From contig CM065384.1 of NCBI GenBank assembly GCA_033060915.1, forward strand, positions 36,101,001-36,165,000: a DNA stretch of 64,000 nucleotides, written 5' to 3'. Below, piece after piece: positions 57,011 to 64,000 of the stretch. The translations under genes were made by a program, and so were the position numbers. The DNA comes from Euryodendron excelsum. Taxonomy: Eukaryota > Streptophyta > Magnoliopsida > Ericales > Pentaphylacaceae. The notes beneath the pieces were generated by a model. That model was given only the letters and a program-made list of their open reading frames with translations, did not search any database and was not told the DNA's origin. How positions within the stretch are numbered: position 1 is the first letter of the stretch; the number at the start of each line of letters is the position of its first letter.

Positions 57011-59481
57011 ACCCTCTCTTTGATCTTTGAATTTTGTAAGAACCGTGGAGAAAAATTAGGGAGTAAGCAGTGAACGGCTATGAAATCTCCATTTGTATTT
57101 TACAGTTTGTACTTGTGAATTAGATAAGCTGTGCATAATATTAATAATTAATTAATTTTTTAGAATAATTTTAAAAAATTAAATAGCATTATGGTCCTGA
57201 CCAAAGCCCGATTGTTAGGTTTTTATAGTAGCACAGATGAAAGAAAAAATATAGGAAGAGAAAGAAGTTAAATATATATATATATATGTATATATGCTAA
57301 GTGTCAATTCGTGTATGACACGGAGTTAGAGTAAAAGTTGTTCAAATCATAAATAATTATTTTAAACTTCACAATAATTAATTATACAATCGTGTCATAT
57401 ATCTAAAATATAAATATATATTGATATATATATATATGGTATTTTATTTAATTATAATCACCTTTCTTTAAATATTAAGTTTATAACGAGTTTTAATAAT
57501 TTGATATTATATATACGTATCTTATCTATATTACAAAACTAGTACAGTGAGTTAAATAAAAAATAAATTCAATAGTTATCTAATCAATTGTTCCTGTTAC
57601 GCGAAATTTTAAAAATATTTGAACATTTTAGACCGCTACATAAAAAAAAGATAAAATATAAGAATAAACATAACTTTATATGTATGATTCTAGTTAGGTC
57701 AGGATAATGAAAAGAAAATAAATAGGTTTTTGTCAGAGCAAATTTTTTTTTTCGGTTGACAACTCATAAAAATGAAATACTTATAATTAATTTTATTTTC
57801 TATTTATTTTGTTTTTCTTTAATAAATATAATATTCAAACATAGGATTACGAAACTCAAAATGTTGTCCATTTCTTAATTTTTGGCATTGTTACACCGTA
57901 CATTGCGTCCCTAGGGGCAAAAATTACAGTATATTTACAGTTTTGAATACTGAATCTAAAAACATACATTGGCTTGCATTTTTGTCCACTATTATATTTT
58001 GGAGCTTCCTAAAATGAAAAAAAAATATCAAGTACTTTTGCTGTACTGGTTTTTTCGGGTGCGACTGCTATTACTATCATTGATATTATGGTAACCCTTA
58101 TAAAATAATAAATTTTGATCAACGGAAATTCGTAATATTGTTATACTGAAAATTTGTTCTCTAAAATCATATTTATTTTCAAATGAATGTCAATGCTTGT
58201 CCCTTCAAAAGGTTGAATTTTCCATGTAGGACTCAAAATATAAGACAGACAGAGCAAAATTATAGTAACTAGTAAAGCAAATCCAAACCCATAAAACTGG
58301 AGTGCTAATGGTCTATATTAATGTTCCAAGCCTAAGCAGGCCTGTCTTGATGGACCCGAGCTCACCTAGATTCCATGCAACTCTATCACATAATGAAGAT
58401 GATGAATTTTAAACCATTTTTTTTTTTGGTTCTCTAAGTAAACTTGATGCTAGTAAAAAGAAGAAAGAATATCATCCATCACAATCTAGTAATTCCTGTA
58501 AGGTTCTGAAGCATATACTCTACCATCTCCAAAATACATTACTGTTTTTTTTTTCTTCTAATCATTTCTCATAATAGTAATCCTAAATAGAAGAACAGAA
58601 ATCTCAAATTGTTCCTAATCTTATCTGCTTTCAAATATTTACATGAATTATTAGCTTTGTAAGTCATGTTAGACTCACAAATATAAAAGATTACCATTTG
58701 ACTTAAATTTTTAATAAGGTTTTATTTTTTAATACACTTATGTACATATAAAAGTTTTACACAAGCGACTCAATTAATGCTCCGATATTGTTAAATAAGT
58801 TGTAATATCTATTTGACAGTACTTCAATGTTAAGTCGCAGTTCAAAATACCCTAATAATGTCAAACAATTTGCAATATCTATTTAACAACAATTTTTAAT
58901 ATTAGGTTGTAGTTTTTACATGTTTTAGAATTAAAATTTTTTGAGACTTTTTATAAACATGAATTCTTTATGAACCAATCAAAATTCTTGAAATGGTGAT
59001 CCCCAATTTTGACACTAGTTTTGCAATTTGGTTAAAACAAAATACAATAAAAAGATAAAACGACTCCATAACCTTTTAGACTTCACTCTAATATATGACA
59101 TCGGTTTTATGAGCTTGTGTAAAAAAAAAAAAAACCTTTGGATAAGGATTTTCTCTTGTTTAGGCAGCAAGAAACTACTACTACCTGAGTACATGTTTAT
59201 CCTTGTTTTTTCAACATTAGCAATGTTACGTGCATATGAGATATTGAGAATATGGTTATATAGTAATTAAAAAAATTATCATAAAAAAATTCATGATTCA
59301 TAAACACGTGAATATATTAGCACATTATGCGTATTAGCTGGTAAAAGGTTGTCCAGGGAGAAAATATTTTATTTTTTCAAAAACATTTATCTCAATTAAC
59401 CCGCATATCACCGCATTCTAATTTCGGGACAGAGAGGTGGTAAGGTTCTATTACAAGTTAGAGCTTGGTTGGAATTTGCAG
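57011..59481. other. AT-rich intergenic DNA, no gene seen
   Basis: Contains (TA)n runs near 57272-57290 and 57424-57437 and only short ORFs (for example 59028-59270) without recognisable protein segments. Confidence 0.5.
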
Positions 59482-60174
59482 GAAGCCTATGTTGAACAGG
59501 TTAAAGGGTTTGAGGATCTAAGCATTCTGATTATGTGTATAAAATTAAAAAAGCTTTGTATGGGTTGAAACAAGCTACTCGAGCTTGGTATAAGAGATTA
59601 ACTACTTTTTTGCTAAAGTTTGGGTTCTCTCGACGGGAAGTTAATAAAACTCTATTCATAAAGAAAGAATCAAAACATATTCTCATTGTTCAAATCTATG
59701 TGAATGACATTGTGTTTGGTTGTACCTTTGAAAAACTTGCTCATAATTTTTCTGAACATATGAAAAATCAATTTGAAATGAACATGATGGGTGAACTGAA
59801 TTATTTCATACGTTTGCAAGTTAAACAGATAGAACAAGGGATATTTATCTCTCAGTCAAAATATGCTAGAAACCTAGTGAAGAAATTTGGCATGAAAAAT
59901 ACTAAGCATGCTAGGACTTCCATGAGTACTAGTCTTAAGCTTAGTAAGGATGCTTCAGGAAAAGATGTTGATCAAATCTTATATAGAAGTATGATTGGTA
60001 GTATACTTTATTTAACTGCTAGTAAACCTGACATTGTATTTAGTGTTGGTGTTTGTGCTCGTTTCTAGGCTTGTCCCAAAAAATCACACTTGTTTGCGCT
60101 AAAAGAATCATTAAATATGTCAATGGTACTATTGGACATGGTATTTAGTTTGCCTTAAACTCTGATGCGGATAT
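59482..60174 (+). pseudogene. Fragment of a SIRE-type copia RT/RNase H, cut by a later insertion
   Basis: After a frameshift near 59518 the plus-strand ORF to 60068 carries KALYGLKQATRAWYKRLTTF, QIYVNDIVFGCTFEKLAHNF (the catalytic YVDD altered to YVND), MMGELNYFIRLQVKQIEQGI, YRSMIGSILYLTASKPDIVF and FSVGVCARF. It then has a stop and further copia sequence in shifted frames up to 60174, where the next element begins. It is 5'-truncated, with no LTR to its left. YVND and the stops rule out activity. Confidence 0.9.
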
Positions 60175-61961
60175 TGTTGCCCCAAAAGGCAACCCAAGAT
60201 AAAGATGAATTGAGTTTTTCGAAAATTAAAAGTAATTAAGATTAATTAAAATTAATCTAATCAAAGAAACAGAGATCAAGATATATATATATATATATAT
60301 ATAATGCCATGTAATCAAAAGTGAAATGAAAACAGAGAAATAGAAAGGACACTAAGAATTATCGAGATTAAACCACAATTCGTGGTCTACGTCCTCACCC
60401 CAAGATCCCCTTAAAATCTTCTTCCACTATGCAATCTTCATTTACAAAATGGATACTGATTTACCAAGTGTTCAGCTCACTTTTACACAAGAACTTCTTC
60501 CCAAGTTCTTATAGCCACCAAGTGGTTTTGTTCAAGATCTACTCAAATTTACAAGAGTTTTTCTTCTACAAGAGAACTCTCAACCTCTCACTTATAGGTG
60601 TATAAAGATGTACAAACCAAATGCAAACTTTCTATCAAGAGTGGATAGAAAAATATAAGCTCACACAATAAAGACAAGAAGAATGTTCAAATTTTTAGTT
60701 TGATCAGTCAATGGTACTTATGTTTCTTGTCTTGTGTATAAATGCAGTTGGAAGATTGTATATAAACCCCTGTATTGATTTCGTCCGTCGGAAGTTGTTG
60801 GGGCTCATTTAATGCAAGTTCAGTCCGTTATAACGTTAAAAAAACTAGTCATTATCTCCCAAGTGTCGACACTTGGTTTCATATGTCGACACATCTGGTT
60901 TGCATTTTTCAGATATTGTCCACTGTCTCCATGTATCGACACATCAACTCCATGTGTCAACACTTGATCATTCTATCTTCAGATTTTTGCCTTCTGTTTT
61001 CATGTGTCAACTCTTCATTTTCATGTGTCGACACGTTGCTCAGAAATCTTGCTTCTATCTTCCCGTGATCAAGTTTAGCTTCAGCACTACTATAAGATCT
61101 TCAAAGAGTTTTCTCTTTGGGGCATGATAATCAATCAAAGTCTTTAATTCACCAAGGTTGTTCTCTATTCAATTTGGATTAAATTCATCATTTGATAATT
61201 ATCTTTTCTTGGTTTACACACTGTCAGAACTTCACTCTATTATTGCTAAGCTCTTTTTCTTTGTTACCGATCTTTCTCTTTCATTTTCAAGCTCATTCTT
61301 TCATTGTCGAGCTTTCTCTTTCATTGCCGAGCTCTTTCTTTCATTTCCGAGCTTTCTCTTTCATTGTCGAGTTATTTCTTTCATTTGGATCACTTCAATG
61401 AGACTTCTATAAGCTTGATGAAGTCTATTCTTGAACACCTTCATTTTCTCTGAGTATATATCATCTTCATTGAGTCTTTACATCCTAAATAAAGTCTTTA
61501 CTTGGATTCTTTGAAGAGAATATGCAATTGCGATGAATTCTCTTATCAAACATTTTCAATCTTTCTTCTCAATCAAATTATCTTCAGCTGATCTTTATAC
61601 ACTTTGATGGAGTCTTCTTTTGAACACATTCAATCTCTTTAAATGCAAGTCAACTTCTTTGAATATATGCATACTTGATGACATCTTTATTTGAACACCT
61701 TCAATCTCTTCGAATGTAAGACATTTGTTTGAAGTTGGAATAGGTGTCAATGTTTTGTTTTGGTACATTACATAACTCTTAGAGTGCATTGCTTGATCTT
61801 AGTTGTTGTGCATTCACTTTGACATATATTAGATTTAAAGTCAAACTTTTAAGTCAAAATTATAATCTTTATAAATATGCACACTAAGCAAATGCATTAG
61901 TAAAATAACACATGATTTTGTTATCATCAAAATCAACATGGGGATTAACCTTGAATCAACA
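60175..61961 (-). repeat. 3' LTR of the third copia element
   Basis: 1787 bp, tgttgccccaaaaggcaacc at the left and ccttgaatcaaca at the right (plus strand). It carries (AT)n at about 60281-60302 and repeats of catgtgtc(g/a)acac at 60860-61030 and of tctttcattg/tccgagct at 61260-61385. Confidence 0.85.
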
Positions 61962-61977
61962 ATCTCCCCCTTTTTGA
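61962..61977 (-). other. Polypurine tract of the third copia element
   Basis: The minus strand reads tcaaaaagggggagat immediately before the LTR start tgttgattc. Confidence 0.85.
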
Positions 61978-62600
61978 TAATGACAAAACCTTTGCAAATT
62001 AAATTGATATATGATTAAATAAAATGAACAAAACTAGATTGCATACCAGTAAAGAACTCCCCATTTGTTTCATAATTAAGTAACTGATACTTAAGAGATA
62101 AAAGCCTTTTCAAAAACACCTTTCAAGGAGTTTTTATCAGTTAATTCAAAACAAATTGAAAGAAATGATTCATGTTACTCCCCCTTAGAACATGCTCTAT
62201 ATTTATCAATTAACACTCATTTCATTTCATTCCATTCAATGCCATATGCAACCAAGTAATCAATATGAATTCATCAACCATTCATTTGTCATTTTACTTT
62301 AATTAATTATTCTCCATTTCTTGTCTAATTCATTTTTAATTTTAATTCTTGTGCAATTCTTCTCCAACAAACACAAGCACCCATTGTTTACTCATTTTTG
62401 TTCAATTCTTCTCCCCCTTTTTGTCAATTCATCAAAAAGAGAAAATGAAAATGAAAATTATAGACAGGTACAATAGCAAAAAATATTATAACAAAATAAA
62501 TTGTATAATCATGAAAGCAAACAAGAAATCAAGACATCAATTGTGCAGATGAACAAGATTAGATTTCATTCATTCAAAATAGTATTACAAAAAGTTTTAC
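61978..62600 (-). other. Non-coding region between the extra ORF and the polypurine tract
   Basis: AT-rich with repeated ctccccct/ctcccccttt (purine-rich on the minus strand) near 62180 and 62410. No ORF is supported. Confidence 0.5.
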
Positions 62601-62601
62601 A

Positions 62602-64000
62602 GTTAATATCCAAAAGTATGTAACAAAAAAGTTATTATAATAGGACTATGGAGTAAAGGCTTTGACGGTGGAGAAATTCGGAGGAGGTTTAAGGAGATGG
62701 AGAGGGAATGGGTGATAGTTCAACTGGGTTAGATGCAGTATTGGGAGGGCCAGAAAAAGATCGAGTCCTCAGACAATATGATCGCCTGTGCAAAGGTCTA
62801 GAAACTGGGACAGATGATGTGATTCGCTTGGCTGGACCAACTTTCTTCCTCGGGACATCAAATAGACTATCCCCAGACTCATCCTCAGACTCAGCCTTTA
62901 TGTCCTCATGATCAGATTCTTCTTCTGGTTCCTTTTCGTCTTGAGTTTTGGCTGGAGTCCTATATTCAGTTTCAGAGTCCTTTTCTGTCTCATTTTCCTC
63001 TTCATCAACTTGTTCTTTTTCTGCTTCCTCTTCCTCAATCTCAATTCCTTAAGCCTTTTTCAGTTAAATCACATCTTGCTAAAGGCTCTTTAACTGTTGC
63101 AACTCATCATCAAGTTTCTGGTTCATGCTTTGAAGTATGTCCATCATACAACTCGGAAGTTCATCAACTTGAGTGGCTTCAAGAGATTGGGCTATGGGTT
63201 TTCTAGGGCCAGAAGCATATACTCTTTTATGGGAAGTGCTACCAAGGGCAACTTTCTTAGGCCTTGGAATCCATTAGCCATCAACTTTCCTGTAGCCCAT
63301 CCTCCCCAGAGTGTACTTACTATACTCATCACGAAAGGAGTTAGGTTTTCTGTAATTCTCACCCAATAGATGCACTTGAAAGTGTTTGAAGATTTTGGTG
63401 AGCAACATACCATAAGGTTGATTTTTGGATAAGGTGGTAGAGGCATTGGCCATGTTTATAAGAATATAGTATGGAACATTAATTTTGGTGTTTGTAAGGA
63501 ATGCCCATAGGAAAAACAAGTCATTCTCACTCACATGCTCAAAATTGCCAATTTTGGGTAGAAAAATTTTGGCAACAAAATGGTGTACCAATCTCAGTTC
63601 AGCAAGAAGGTCATTAGTTATAAGTTAGGTGGACTCAGGCATGTCTTGACCATAGAGAACATGAAGTTTTCTCTTTCTGCTTACAGTCTCAAAATAGGTC
63701 TCTCCACCATACCCAGTGCCCATAATCTCAGCAAGAGTGACTTCATTTAGAGTGATCTTCACTCCCTTCACAAAGCTAGTAAGTTCTGTTCCTCCAACCT
63801 TTTTCATGAGATTTAAGTAGAAATACATAACCAATTTAGGGTATACATTCTCTCGAATCAAGGTGTATGGTTTCCATCCTAGACTAGTAAGGGTGTGAGG
63901 GAAGTCGAAGTTCTCATTTTCAAAATACTCATAGTTGATCCATCATCCATTCAAAATTTTACTGAGACCAAAAATATTGAAATACCTTTCTTCAGCCATT
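62602..64000 (-). pseudogene. Extra ORF downstream of pol in a SIRE-type element (env-like position), decayed
   Basis: One minus-strand frame runs from beyond the right edge to about 62602 without frameshift but with five stops (near 63625, 63274, 63080, 63065, 63050). The N-terminal part is folded-protein-like: TSFVKGVKITLNEVTLAEIM, HHFVAKIFLPKIGNF, LFFLWAFLTNTKINVPYYIL. It resembles the plant retrotransposon-associated 'putative plant transposon protein' family. The C-terminal part is acidic (EEEAEKEQVDEEENETEKDS), then basic and Ser/Pro-rich. I see no signal peptide or membrane segment in the visible portion, so an envelope role is not supported by the sequence. Position between pol and the 3' LTR is that of the SIRE env-like ORF. 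Confidence 0.7.

Larger units (their letters stand above)
60175..64000 (-). mobile_element. SIRE-type copia element, 3' part; continues beyond the window
   Basis: Reading leftwards on the minus strand: an extra ORF, a non-coding stretch, a polypurine tract and the 3' LTR ending at 60175, inside the copia fragment of 59482-60174. The host bases at the insertion edge are ggata; the matching copy would lie beyond the window. The LTR is of the same family as the solo LTR 10401-12555. Confidence 0.85.

Noticed and set aside
61158..61412. Ser/Phe-rich ORFs
   Set aside because: They come from tctttcattg repeats within the LTR.
1..64000. CRISPR arrays, rRNA or tRNA genes, bacterial operons
   Set aside because: None seen. 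The content is that of a plant nuclear chromosome, and the tandem repeats lack unique spacers.

Overview
This is AT-rich nuclear DNA from a flowering plant, most likely a eudicot. The signs are intron-containing genes with GT/AG splice sites, plant Ty1/copia and Ty3/gypsy elements, MITEs with typical plant termini, and many (AT)n and (GA)n microsatellites. It is a retrotransposon-dominated interval. I can support one apparently intact host gene, a small bHLH transcription factor on the minus strand (coding 22233 down to 19202), and one decayed host gene, a pseudogene of the chaperonin subunit CCT3 (minus strand, 51360-55077).

Layout. Bases 266-15567 are one old minus-strand copia element with LTRs at both ends and a 5-bp target duplication (aaata). 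Two solo LTRs sit inside it: a 4.8-kb one (4651-9474, duplication gtatt) and a 2.2-kb one (10401-12555, duplication ataag). Part of its reverse transcriptase has been amplified into seven tandem 365-bp copies with a two-unit alternation. Bases 15568-31495 hold the bHLH gene, its GA-rich promoter and several small DNA transposons (PIF/Harbinger-like MITE, a 1.4-kb long-TIR element, possible Helitron). Bases 31496-45906 are a second minus-strand copia element (SIRE-like), whose 5' LTR is split by a complete 5.86-kb gypsy element (40010-45867). That gypsy element keeps gag and protease but has lost reverse transcriptase and integrase; it carries an antisense ORF near its 3' LTR, as described for the Tat/Retand group. 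Bases 45907-51100 are dispersed repeats: a GC-rich small insertion, a 938-bp MITE and a 652-bp tandem duplication. Bases 51360-57010 are the CCT3 pseudogene, with three separate transposon insertions inside coding exons. From 59482 a plus-strand copia fragment is cut by a third, SIRE-type copia element (minus strand) that runs off the right edge. Its 3' LTR, polypurine tract and the extra ORF downstream of pol are visible.

Functionally, the bHLH gene is the only locus here that looks able to make a host protein. All retrotransposon coding regions I could read contain stops or frameshifts. The window is best read as layered insertions: copia into host DNA, large LTR elements into copia, gypsy into a copia LTR, MITEs into a dying chaperonin gene. 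All domain names come from reading translations by eye; no database search was possible.
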